A stretch of DNA of 64,000 nt from Lacrimispora sphenoides (GTDB lineage Bacteria > Bacillota > Clostridia > Lachnospirales > Lachnospiraceae): contig NZ_FOIP01000001.1 of NCBI RefSeq assembly GCF_900105215.1, positions 248,001-312,000 of the forward strand, given 5' to 3'. The position numbers and the translations under genes were made by a program. Numbering within the stretch: the stretch's first letter is position 1; each line of letters begins with the position of its first letter. This document shows, piece by piece, positions 1 through 8,136 of this stretch. The notes below the pieces were generated by a model. That model had not been told where the DNA came from. It worked only from the letters and a program-made list of their open reading frames with translations, and did not search any database.

Positions 1-20
1 CTTTGTTTAAACAGTTAAGC

Positions 21-1136
21 TTAAAGCTTTGCAAACACGTGAGCTACCTCCGGCATAACTTCACTGATCTTTATCATCTGCGGACATTCCTTTTCACAGT
101 GATGACATGCTTTACAGCCTTCCGCCTTTACAAGCATAGCCTCGTATCCGGCCTTTGCCTCGCTTTCTTTATGGGCGGCAGTCATGTTGTAATAAGAAAA
201 AATCTCTGGGATCTCCAGACCAAAGGGACAGGGGAGGCAATAACGGCATCCGGTGCAGCCTACTAGGGCCATGGAATCAAAGATTTCTTTTGCCTCTTTA
301 TAGACCTGTTTTTCTTCCGGATTTACCATTCTGATATGGCTGCGGTCTGCATAAACCAGGTTTTCCTCAAGCTGCTTTTCGTCGCTCATTCCGCTTAGAA
401 GAAGGCTCACTTCCTGCTGGTCCCATAAAAAATCAAGGGCATATTCCACAGTAGATTTTCCCTCAGGGAATACCTTTTTTACATGATCCGCAGGATCAGC
501 CAGCTTTCCTCCAAGAAGCGGTTCCATGACAACTACCGCAAGTCCCTTGTCTGCCGCAGCCTTCAGTCCCTTTACTCCGGCCTGATGCTCTAAATCCACG
601 TAGTTATACTGAATCTGGCAGAAATCCCATCCATCATAATAATCTAGGATATCCTGAAATACATCATATGAATCATGGAAGGAAAATCCAAGATATTTTA
701 TTTTGCCTTCTTCCCTGGCTTTTTCCATGCGCGATACAAGATCGAATTTTTTGATTTTATCTTCAAAGCGGTCCCTGCTTAAAGCATGAAGCAAATAAAA
801 ATCAATGTGGTCGGTCTGAAGCTTTTTAAGCTGCTCATCTAAGACCTCATCAAAATCTTCGGGCTTTTCAAGCTTCCATACAGGACATTTGGTAGCCAGA
901 TATGTTTTCTCCCGGTAGCCATCTCTTAAAGCATTTCCTACGATCCTTTCGCTTTCTCCCAAATGGTAAGGATATGCCGTATCAATGTAGTTCACTCCTT
1001 CATCAATGGCATGGCGGATCATGGATACGGCTCGTTCTTCATCCACCTGTTCCTCCTGAAGAATCGGAAGTCTCATGGCTCCAAACCCCAGGGCCGATAC
1101 CTTAATTCCTGTTTTTCCAAAATCACGATATTGCAT
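21..1136 (-). CDS. Aldo/keto reductase with C-terminal 4Fe-4S ferredoxin-like domain
   Basis: Predicted cytoplasmic NAD(P)H-linked oxidoreductase of the AKR superfamily, 371 residues. The N-terminal TIM barrel carries the AKR tetrad pattern: D52 and Y55 in DTAYPY, K83 in ATKCP and H117 in LLHAL. Unlike short AKRs, it continues into a C-terminal tail with two cysteine clusters (CTGCRYCLPCP near residue 290 and CKACHHCEKECP near residue 345), as in clostridial AKRs predicted to bind iron-sulfur clusters. The substrate cannot be read from sequence. It has its own promoter (1193-1221) and GGAGGA ribosome site, and is separated from the upstream PTS operon by a terminator. Confidence 0.9.
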   Translation of the reverse strand: MQYRDFGKTGIKVSALGFGAMRLPILQEEQVDEERAVSMIRHAIDEGVNYIDTAYPYHLGESERIVGNALRDGYREKTYLATKCPVWKLEKPEDFDEVLDEQLKKLQTDHIDFYLLHALSRDRFEDKIKKFDLVSRMEKAREEGKIKYLGFSFHDSYDVFQDILDYYDGWDFCQIQYNYVDLEHQAGVKGLKAAADKGLAVVVMEPLLGGKLADPADHVKKVFPEGKSTVEYALDFLWDQQEVSLLLSGMSDEKQLEENLVYADRSHIRMVNPEEKQVYKEAKEIFDSMALVGCTGCRYCLPCPFGLEIPEIFSYYNMTAAHKESEAKAGYEAMLVKAEGCKACHHCEKECPQMIKISEVMPEVAHVFAKL

Positions 1137-1192
1137 AATCTTCCTCCGATTTATATGTATTACGGCTTTTTCTGCCCGCCGTTCTTACATTG

Positions 1193-1221
1193 ATTGTACC
1201 ATAATTCATTCCCGTACCAAA
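1193..1221 (-). promoter_or_regulatory. Sigma-A-type promoter of the aldo/keto reductase
   Basis: On the minus strand TTTGGT is followed after 17 bp by TACAAT, placing the start of transcription about 50 bp upstream of the ATG at 1136. A small ACGGC/GCCGT hairpin lies in the leader. Confidence 0.55.
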
Positions 1222-1271
1222 GACTTTTTTCTAAATCCGAAGAATATAACGTCAGGTAAAAAGGATCAGGC

Positions 1272-1312
1272 AAAAACGCCGCGGCAATACTGAATTTCAG
1301 TATACCGCGGCG
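1272..1312 (-). terminator. Intrinsic terminator after the GH4/PTS operon
   Basis: Minus-strand hairpin with arms CGCCGCGG/CCGCGGCG and an inner ATACTGAA/TTCAGTAT stem, followed by TTTTT. It lies between the 6-phospho-alpha-glucosidase stop and the aldo/keto reductase promoter. Confidence 0.85.
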
Positions 1313-1368
1313 CAATAAATACTCCCCTGTTATGCAATATCAGAGCCGGATCTGTTCTGATAATAATT

Positions 1369-2700
1369 TTATTTTAACTCTGGCCAGTAATCCTTGTTTG
1401 CCTCAATCATTTCATCCAGAATATGCTTTGCGGCCATTGCTGATGGTATGGTCTTATTTAATGTAAATGCTGCTAATGCTTTGTCATAACTTCCTTCTAT
1501 TGCCGCCTCTACGATCAATTTTTCGCTGGCCTCCTGCTGCTCGATCATTCCTTTAAAGAAAGTCGGGATTTCCCCTACTCTGGTAGCTTCCGGTCCTTCG
1601 TTGGTAATATAGCAAGGAATTTCTACCATGGCGTCGTCTGGTAAATTTTTAACAGCACCATTGTTCATGACCATAACCAGATGACGTTTCTTTAAATTAA
1701 ATGCCAGGCTCATCGCTACTTCCACGATAAATTCCCCATGAACACCGGTAAAGAATGGAGTCATATCAATTTCTCCGGTTGTTTCATACTGTTCTGCTGC
1801 CTGGAAAATCCGCTTTTCCCTTCCATCCATAACTTCATTGGCTCTTGTATAGTTCTTATCGGAATGTTTTACAATCTCATCCCCTAACAAATAGTACTGC
1901 ATGTAGGTATTGGGCAGATAATCCGGGAACATTCTCATTAAATTCTTTGCATTGTCAAAGGTATGTTTCCAGGATGCATCATTATGCCGTACTTCACTTC
2001 TGTCATCCGGAGGCATATAGCCATGTTCTCTTACATAAGCCTTTAATTCTTCCGTCCGGTCTTCTTCCCCAACGCGGATTTTTGTAAACCAGCCAAAATG
2101 GTTCAGTCCAAAGTAATCCGGCACAATGTCTTTTCTGTCACAATCCAAAATGTTAGCCATGTTTCTCATGATCGCAACCGGCATATCACAGATATTTAAG
2201 ATTCTGGCATTTGGCCGGAGTTTATGCATTGCTTTTGCGACAATGGCCGCCGGATTGGAATAATTTACGATCCAGTAGTCCTTGCTTGCATATTTTTCAC
2301 AATAATCGATGACTTCTACCATCGGATAAATGGTTCTTAAACCATAGGCAAGGCCGCCTGGTCCGCAGGTTTCCTGGCCCACTACACCGTATTTTAAAGG
2401 GATCTTCTCATCAAGCTCTCTCATATGATACAATCCGACCCTCATCTGGGCAAATATAAAATCTGCATCCGTAAACGCTTCTTTTGGATCTGTTGTAAGA
2501 ACCAATTTCACATCCGGATCAAACATCTCAATAACCTTTTTCACCAAAACTCCAACTTTGTCCTGGCGTTCTTTGAAATTATCATAAAGTCTTAATTCGG
2601 AAAGTTTAAATTGATCCTTCTGGTCCAGAAGGCTCTTGACTATTCCCGGCGTATAAGTACTTCCGCCGCCTACAATGACTAATTTAAACGTTCTGTTCAT
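1369..2700 (-). CDS. 6-phospho-alpha-glucosidase, glycoside hydrolase family 4
   Basis: Cytoplasmic GH4 enzyme of 443 residues, close to the roughly 440-450 of GlvA/MalH proteins, which hydrolyse alpha-glucoside 6-phosphates (maltose-6-P, sucrose isomer phosphates) by an NAD+- and divalent-metal-dependent redox mechanism. The N-terminal Rossmann loop is visible as VGGGSTYTPG (residues 10-19). The metal/catalytic residues known from the family are present: C171 and D172 in ICDMP, H201 in GLNHFGW, and a tyrosine near 266. It sits 11 bp downstream of the PTS permease gene, which supplies the phosphorylated substrate. The pair resembles B. subtilis glvA/glvC; whether maltose or another alpha-glucoside is the main substrate is not resolved. 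Confidence 0.93.
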   Translation of the reverse strand: MNRTFKLVIVGGGSTYTPGIVKSLLDQKDQFKLSELRLYDNFKERQDKVGVLVKKVIEMFDPDVKLVLTTDPKEAFTDADFIFAQMRVGLYHMRELDEKIPLKYGVVGQETCGPGGLAYGLRTIYPMVEVIDYCEKYASKDYWIVNYSNPAAIVAKAMHKLRPNARILNICDMPVAIMRNMANILDCDRKDIVPDYFGLNHFGWFTKIRVGEEDRTEELKAYVREHGYMPPDDRSEVRHNDASWKHTFDNAKNLMRMFPDYLPNTYMQYYLLGDEIVKHSDKNYTRANEVMDGREKRIFQAAEQYETTGEIDMTPFFTGVHGEFIVEVAMSLAFNLKKRHLVMVMNNGAVKNLPDDAMVEIPCYITNEGPEATRVGEIPTFFKGMIEQQEASEKLIVEAAIEGSYDKALAAFTLNKTIPSAMAAKHILDEMIEANKDYWPELK

Positions 2701-2711
2701 AGTGATTCCTC

Positions 2712-4319
2712 CTATTTCTGTGATTCCATCTTCTCTAACGCATCATCCACCAAGGTTCTCATTTTAGAGACGCTAAGGCCGTAAACTACCTGGACATCAT
2801 TTCCCTTTTTCATAATACCGGCTGCTCCGGTGCCCTTTAATGCCTCTTCATCAATCCTTGAATTGTCTGCAACTTCTACTCTTAATCTGGAAAAGCAGTT
2901 TTCCAGACTTAAAATATTTTCTTTCCCGCCTAATGCTTCTACGATGATCCTGCCCTGGTTCAACCGGTCTTCCTCTGTCTCTCCGGTTTCGGACTGTTTT
3001 GCCTTTAATTCTTTTTTTACTGCTGCTGCATTGGCATTTAAATCCAAAGCCATATCCGTATCATCATCCTCGCGTCCCGGAGTCTTTAAGTTCAGCTTTT
3101 CAATCATAAACTTAAAGACAACGAAAATCACAACGATCTCAATAAGGCCGACCAGTACATACAAAGGCCATAAGGTTCTGCCGATTCCTGCCGGAAGATT
3201 TAATACAAGGAAATCCAGGATTCCATTGGTGGCACAGACACGGACGCCGATCAAATAAACTACCATCTGAAAAAAGCCATCCAGAACGGAATATACCAGC
3301 CATAATAATGGAGCTGCAAAAATAAAGGTAAATTCCAGGGGTTCCGTAATTCCGGCGATCACAGCAGTTAAAGTAGCCGGGATCATCTGAGCCTTTAAGT
3401 TCGCCTTTTTCGCTTTCCTGGCTGTTACATAGAAAGCCAGTGCCACACCGATGATACCAAATGTCTTCATCAGGCCATAGGTCAGGAAACGGCTGGTATC
3501 CGGCATCATTCCGGCTGCTGGATCACTTAACAGTGCCAGGAAGATCGGCTTTGCTCCAATTACGTTTTCTCCACCGATCACCGCCTGCCCGCCAACCGCC
3601 GAATAAAGGAACGGTGACCAGATTAAGTGATGCAGACCGGTAGGGATCAGGAACCGGTTTAAGAATCCGTATACAAATACACCTGCTGCTCCCGCAGTAC
3701 TCATAAATCCGGTTAAAGCGGATATTCCATTTGCAACTCCCGGCCACACATAAGTCACGCCAATGCTTAATACTGCAATCACCGGGATCATGATCATGTA
3801 AACAAGCTTGCTGTTGCCATAAGGAGCGAATCCGCCCTTGAACTCGGTATCACAGTGTTTGTTGTGAACCAGGGCCACCAGAACACCGATGATCATACCA
3901 AGAAACACGCCCATATCTGTTACATGAAATCCTAACTGAATCGTTTGTCCTGTACCATATAAGGCACCGGCAGTTGCCCCTTCCACCATCTTTCCTGACA
4001 ACTCCAGCCACTTGCTGTTGGCGCCTAAGAACATGATGTATGACATAAGCGCTACGAATGATGCATCTGCTTTTTTCTTTTTTGCCATACCATTTGCAAT
4101 TCCCACACAAAATAAAATACTTAAATTCCCCATTATGGAATTCAGCATACTGTTAAAAAATTTGCCTACCGTCCACATCAGTCCACCTTCTGAAACAAAT
4201 GCAGTATTGGTCATGATCGCTGTTAAAGCAATCATCATACCTACGACAGGCAAAAATAACACTGGTCCAATCATCGCTTTGGAAAAGCTTTGCATGGATT
4301 TTACTACTTTATCCCTCAT
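2712..4319 (-). CDS. PTS alpha-glucoside transporter, IICB component
   Basis: Membrane permease of the glucose-family phosphotransferase system, 535 residues. Residues 1 to about 410 form the hydrophobic IIC domain; a charged linker (about 415-455) leads to a IIB domain with the phosphorylated cysteine C475 in LENCFSRLRVEV. There is no IIA domain, so phosphate must come from a separate glucose-type EIIA (Crr-like), which is not in this window. With the GH4 gene downstream, the substrate is inferred to be maltose or a related alpha-glucoside, as for GlvC/MalB/AglB. An operator-like palindrome lies upstream at 4424-4443. Confidence 0.93.
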   Translation of the reverse strand: MRDKVVKSMQSFSKAMIGPVLFLPVVGMMIALTAIMTNTAFVSEGGLMWTVGKFFNSMLNSIMGNLSILFCVGIANGMAKKKKADASFVALMSYIMFLGANSKWLELSGKMVEGATAGALYGTGQTIQLGFHVTDMGVFLGMIIGVLVALVHNKHCDTEFKGGFAPYGNSKLVYMIMIPVIAVLSIGVTYVWPGVANGISALTGFMSTAGAAGVFVYGFLNRFLIPTGLHHLIWSPFLYSAVGGQAVIGGENVIGAKPIFLALLSDPAAGMMPDTSRFLTYGLMKTFGIIGVALAFYVTARKAKKANLKAQMIPATLTAVIAGITEPLEFTFIFAAPLLWLVYSVLDGFFQMVVYLIGVRVCATNGILDFLVLNLPAGIGRTLWPLYVLVGLIEIVVIFVVFKFMIEKLNLKTPGREDDDTDMALDLNANAAAVKKELKAKQSETGETEEDRLNQGRIIVEALGGKENILSLENCFSRLRVEVADNSRIDEEALKGTGAAGIMKKGNDVQVVYGLSVSKMRTLVDDALEKMESQK

Positions 4320-4423
4320 CTCTTATTCCTCCATATATAGTTGTTTACACTGGTAATTACCTTGTGGTGGGATTTTATCATACTTGAATACAAATCAAAA
4401 TATTTTAATCGTTATTCACAACA

Positions 4424-4443
4424 TGTTGACCATATAGTGAACA
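4424..4443. promoter_or_regulatory. Palindromic operator candidate upstream of the PTS operon
   Basis: Imperfect 20-bp inverted repeat with outer arms TGTT/AACA and inner AC/GT matches, about 105 bp before the IICB start codon in an AT-rich 175-bp region between the upstream terminator and the gene. The RpiR-type regulator at 16305-17042 (GlvR-like) or the AraC protein at 7012 could bind here; this is inference. No clean -35/-10 pair stands out beside it. Confidence 0.3.
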
Positions 4444-4493
4444 TATTTACTTATATTCATGATATATTTTGATGCCAGATCGAGTAAAAGGCA

Positions 4494-4543
4494 TAAAAAA
4501 AGCGTTAATACTCAAATCCTTTTATGATATGAGTGTCAACGCT
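4494..4543 (-). terminator. Intrinsic terminator after the DUF1349 gene
   Basis: Minus-strand hairpin AGCGTT...AACGCT with an inner ACTCA/TGAGT stem, followed by a run of seven T. It ends the AraC-GH13-DUF1349 transcription unit 75 bp past the stop. Confidence 0.8.
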
Positions 4544-4618
4544 ATCCTCTTTTATATCTATTATTCCCTGCAAATCACTTATAAAATCAAGGATTCCTTC
4601 TCCCAGCCTTCTTGTCTT

Positions 4619-5209
4619 TTATTTATGAGCATCCCATTTGCATTCGCTTATCTGGATATTGCGGAATGTTGCTCTGAATGAGGAATTTTCAGGACTGCAT
4701 GCATAGAATCCAAATTGTATTTGTTTAGCTCCCTGAAACAAATGGAGGATTCTCATTTGCTTAAAACAATTGCCATCATAGCTGTATTCCAGACAATAAT
4801 CCGATTCACGCCGGCTCAGACGATACCACATCGCCTTAATCGATGCATCAATATCAGTTGTCGCCCAGTCTGAATATCCGTGATTGGTTACTACACTGCC
4901 CAGCCTCTGATATTGCTCATTCTCATATTCAACAGAAGCTTTTATCCAGTTATCACTGTCTAAATAAACGGCGATGCCGCACTGATCAAATCTGCGTTTG
5001 CTTTCAAACTCTGCTTTCACAACTAATGAAAAATAGGGTTCCGTTGTTTTCATCAGAAATACAGGTGCATTATCCACCTGGAAACCATAATAGGTCCGCT
5101 GCCAGAGGTCTGTGTTTGGTTCGGTTGTCATGGTGAGAACATCATCAGAGAAATCCCAGAGCTTTGGCTTGCGGATCCAGAAAAAATCTTTTTCATTCAT
5201 CTGGGTCAT
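4619..5209 (-). CDS. DUF1349 domain protein (concanavalin-like fold)
   Basis: Predicted cytoplasmic protein of 196 residues with no signal peptide or membrane segment. The sequence matches the DUF1349 family (beta-sandwich, concanavalin/laminin-G-like fold; also described as regulation of enolase 1 family), recognisable from the FFWIRKP start, the FSLVVKAEFESKRRFDQCG segment, the DSDNWIKASVEYE motif and the closing FRNIQISE strand. Function is unknown; the fold suggests carbohydrate binding. It is 51 bp downstream of the GH13 gene and shares its terminator, so a role tied to alpha-glucoside use is inferred from position only. Confidence 0.8.
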   Translation of the reverse strand: MTQMNEKDFFWIRKPKLWDFSDDVLTMTTEPNTDLWQRTYYGFQVDNAPVFLMKTTEPYFSLVVKAEFESKRRFDQCGIAVYLDSDNWIKASVEYENEQYQRLGSVVTNHGYSDWATTDIDASIKAMWYRLSRRESDYCLEYSYDGNCFKQMRILHLFQGAKQIQFGFYACSPENSSFRATFRNIQISECKWDAHK

Positions 5210-5260
5210 AATTACCGCCTTTCTTTTTCACACGTTTTCTGCATTCCATCATAGTTTCTA

Positions 5261-6925
5261 TTAAATTTCCATCACAAGGAACTGCCAGCCCTTTAAATGA
5301 ATCCTGGTCTCGTCAAAAGATACTTCCTCATAGTTATTGATCAAAACGGTCTTTGGCATCCGGGGAAGAGGTACTTCCTGTGCATCCTTTTGGAAATTTC
5401 CAATGATAAGAAGTGTTTCCGGCCCTTTCCGGTAGTAAGCCATAATATTCTTTTCATCTTCAAGCACAGGTTCCAGGGTTCCATAGATTATGGTTTCCTT
5501 CCACCTGGGTTGTTTCCTTAACTGGATCAGTTTTTTATAGAACATGAAAACTGAATGACCATCGGTCATCTGGTCAGCCACATTGATATCCCTATAATTA
5601 GGATTTACCTTCAGCCAGGGAGTTCCTTCCGAAAATCCTGAATTGGCCGATGCATCCCACTGCATGGGAGTTCTTGCATTATCCCTGCTATAGCGGCTTA
5701 CAATGTTAAGCGCCTCTTCCGGTGAGTACCCTGCCTCCAGGGCGGTCTTGTACTGGTCAAGGGTGGCAATATCATCCACTTCATCAATGCTGGAAAAAAC
5801 AGTATTTTCCATACCGATTTCCTGGCCCTGATAAATAAAAGGGATTCCTCGGAGCATAAAGTTTAAGCCGCCAAGCATCTTTTTGGCTTCCAGGCTGCAT
5901 TCTCCTTCCGGAAGGTAATGGCTGACCCCTCTTGGCTCATCATGGTTTTCAATGATGTTGGATAAAAATCCGGTTGTACCCACATGCCTTTGGGCAGAAA
6001 AGCAGCAATGCTTATAATCTTCCGGAGTGATCGCTTTGGCATCATACCAGCCCTTTTCACTTCCTCCGAATATGGTTTCATTAAAATCAAATTTGCTGGA
6101 AAAGTAACCATTTTCACCGATAAAGGATTCTAATTCTTCCGGCTTTTCATCAAAGACCTCCCCAACGGTAAAGGCATCATGAGGTTTAAAGCAGCGGTCC
6201 CGCATTTCGCCTAAAAACTCACCGACTCCATTGGCGCGGGACAGCATCTCCTGGATGCTGCATAAACCATCCGCCCGGTCCGGTTCATAATCCTGTAAGG
6301 GAAGGGCCTTTTTTATATTAATGATTGCATCGATCCGGAAACCGCCCAATCCTTTATCCAGCCACCAATTGATATTTTTATAGACTTCCTCCCGGACTGC
6401 TACATTTTCCCAGTTTAAGTCCGGCTGTTTCTTATGGAACGAGTGGAGATACTGCTTAGTGGTACCGGGAATATCGCTCCATACAGAATTCCCAAAGTAG
6501 GAACGCCAGTTGGTCGGTGATTTACCATCTTTTTTCTCACGGATATAAAAGTAATTTCCATATTCGCCATCCGGATCGGCACATGCCTTTTTAAACCATT
6601 CATGCTCATCGGAGCAATGGTTTACGACCAGATCCATGACGATATACATCTCTCGTTCTTTCGCTTTTTCAATGAGCTCCTCCATATCCTCCATGGTCCC
6701 GAACCTAGGGTCTATGTTGTAATAATCGGCAATGTCATATCCCTGATCTGCAAAAGGGGAAACGTAAATCGGGGAAAGCCACAGGATATCCACACCTAAG
6801 TCCTTCAAATAATCCAATTTACTGATAACCCCTTTTAAGTCTCCAATGCCATCCCCATTGGTATCCAGAAAGCTCTTTGGATAAATCTGATAAGCTGTTT
6901 TATCATGCCACCATTTCTTAGTCAT
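5261..6925 (-). CDS. Alpha-glucosidase, GH13 (oligo-1,6-glucosidase/maltase type)
   Basis: Cytoplasmic GH13 glycosidase of 554 residues releasing glucose from the non-reducing end of short alpha-glucosides. Conserved regions are clear: QIYPKSF at 13, the DTNGDGIGDL calcium-site loop at 21, nucleophile D199 in GFRIDA, acid/base E256 in VGEVF and the stabiliser D329 in IENHDEPR. The residue after the nucleophile is Ala200; in characterised homologues Val at this place favours alpha-1,6 and Thr favours alpha-1,4 bonds, so specificity is open. A trehalose-6-phosphate hydrolase is a less likely alternative. An AGAGAGG ribosome site precedes the ATG; DUF1349 follows. Confidence 0.9.
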   Translation of the reverse strand: MTKKWWHDKTAYQIYPKSFLDTNGDGIGDLKGVISKLDYLKDLGVDILWLSPIYVSPFADQGYDIADYYNIDPRFGTMEDMEELIEKAKEREMYIVMDLVVNHCSDEHEWFKKACADPDGEYGNYFYIREKKDGKSPTNWRSYFGNSVWSDIPGTTKQYLHSFHKKQPDLNWENVAVREEVYKNINWWLDKGLGGFRIDAIINIKKALPLQDYEPDRADGLCSIQEMLSRANGVGEFLGEMRDRCFKPHDAFTVGEVFDEKPEELESFIGENGYFSSKFDFNETIFGGSEKGWYDAKAITPEDYKHCCFSAQRHVGTTGFLSNIIENHDEPRGVSHYLPEGECSLEAKKMLGGLNFMLRGIPFIYQGQEIGMENTVFSSIDEVDDIATLDQYKTALEAGYSPEEALNIVSRYSRDNARTPMQWDASANSGFSEGTPWLKVNPNYRDINVADQMTDGHSVFMFYKKLIQLRKQPRWKETIIYGTLEPVLEDEKNIMAYYRKGPETLLIIGNFQKDAQEVPLPRMPKTVLINNYEEVSFDETRIHLKGWQFLVMEI

Positions 6926-6974
6926 CGTATGTCAACCTCTCTTTTCAGTAGTAGCTTCATTCTACCTCTCAAAA

Positions 6975-6988
6975 TAAGATTTGTCTTA
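6975..6988. promoter_or_regulatory. Small palindrome upstream of GH13
   Basis: TAAGATTTGTCTTA, with 5-bp arms TAAGA/TCTTA, lies 50 bp before the glucosidase ATG in the 86-bp gap to the AraC gene. It is an operator candidate only. Confidence 0.25.
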
Positions 6989-7011
6989 CACTTCTATGAT
7001 TAAAAAATTCA

Positions 7012-7926
7012 CTATTTTGACTTTTCTTTCCGATATTGTAAGGGAGTCGTTCCGGTATACCTCCGGAATATTTTTAAAAAATTTCCAAGGTTAAAAAAAC
7101 CGGAATCCAGGCATATGTTCATGACCGGCAGGTCGGTTGTCTCCAGCAACGTGATTGCCTTCCGGATCCGGTAATCATTGATGTATTCGGTGGGAGTCCT
7201 GCCAAGGGCCTTTTTAAAAAAGCGGCAGAAGTACTGTTCGTTCATATTGGCAAGAGAAGCAAGGTCACGGATATAAATCTTTTCCCTGTAATGGTTCCTG
7301 ATAAAGGTAATAGAGGCTTTGATCAGTTCTACCCGCGTATCCGTATTGCGGTGGGAATCGGAATACAGGTGGAACTGGAACAAAGTGGCAAGCATTTTAA
7401 GGAGGGAAGCTTTGATTTGAAGCTGGGAGATCACAGCTTCAAAAACGTCTTCCTCCTGCTCTAAGCCTTCCTCTCCGCCAAAGGAATCGGTAACATTCTT
7501 AAAGCACTCCAGGATAGAAGCATAAGACGGATGATCTGGCTGAAGGCATCTGGGAAAGGAAAGTTTATTGTTTTTTAGGGGATTGATTAAGTACATCTGA
7601 GCGGAATCATAAGCGTCGAAGCTTAAAAGACCCGGCTGGAACACGATGGCATGTTCCTCTTTTAAGCTTTTGGATTCACTGATGATTCCATGAAGCTCCC
7701 CCGGATTGATAAAATAAATACATTCATCCGTAATTTCATAGGACTCCATGTTGACTAATAAGCGAAAATGTCCCTTAAGGAAGTGGATCATTTCAATTTC
7801 CTCGTGCCAGTGGTGCTTTACTAAGATGCCCTTTTGCGCTGATTGTGTCCGGTAGATTCCACATGGAAAAGAACTGGTACCATGGGGACGTCCCTCTTTT
7901 AATTTGGATTTTGTCTCTGGATTCAT
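7012..7926 (-). CDS. AraC-family transcriptional regulator with N-terminal cupin
   Basis: Sugar-responsive activator of about 304 residues. The N-terminal half carries the AraC-type cupin pattern (HHWHEEIEMIHFLKG and a FINPGELHG strand), and the last 100 residues form two helix-turn-helix motifs (IRDLASLANMNEQYFCRFFK and MNICLDSGFFNLGNFLKIFR). I place the start at ATG 7926, which has GAGG six bases upstream; an in-frame ATG at 7938 has a poorer site. It lies directly upstream of GH13 and DUF1349 in the same orientation and divergent from the yesM-like kinase gene, so it probably controls alpha-glucoside genes. Confidence 0.88.
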   Translation of the reverse strand: MNPETKSKLKEGRPHGTSSFPCGIYRTQSAQKGILVKHHWHEEIEMIHFLKGHFRLLVNMESYEITDECIYFINPGELHGIISESKSLKEEHAIVFQPGLLSFDAYDSAQMYLINPLKNNKLSFPRCLQPDHPSYASILECFKNVTDSFGGEEGLEQEEDVFEAVISQLQIKASLLKMLATLFQFHLYSDSHRNTDTRVELIKASITFIRNHYREKIYIRDLASLANMNEQYFCRFFKKALGRTPTEYINDYRIRKAITLLETTDLPVMNICLDSGFFNLGNFLKIFRRYTGTTPLQYRKEKSK

Positions 7927-7967
7927 GATTATCCTCATTTCCCGGCCGTTTTTATGCCTTTTCGTCA

Positions 7968-8024
7968 GGTATATTACGCAATCCGCTTCCCTGCCTGATT
8001 CGGTTAAATATACGGTATATTACG
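7968..8024. promoter_or_regulatory. Direct repeats in the araC/kinase divergent region
   Basis: Two exact copies of GGTATATTACG at 7968-7978 and 8014-8024, 46 bp apart, in the 200-bp region between divergent AraC and kinase genes. AraC-family proteins often bind direct repeats, so these are candidate regulator sites. Confidence 0.35.
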
Positions 8025-8079
8025 TGTATCATAACACAGGGAGGGAAAGGGATTCAAGCAAAAGCATACTGGTCAAGAA

Positions 8080-8110
8080 GTTATGTTTATAGTACACTTA
8101 GTAACATAAC
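8080..8110. promoter_or_regulatory. Inverted repeat before the sensor kinase gene
   Basis: Arms GTTATGT (8080-8086) and ACATAAC (8104-8110) separated by 17 bp, ending 26 bp before the kinase ATG. It could be an operator or a leader hairpin. Confidence 0.3.
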
Positions 8111-8136
8111 CAAGCCAGAATACCAGGAGGAATACT

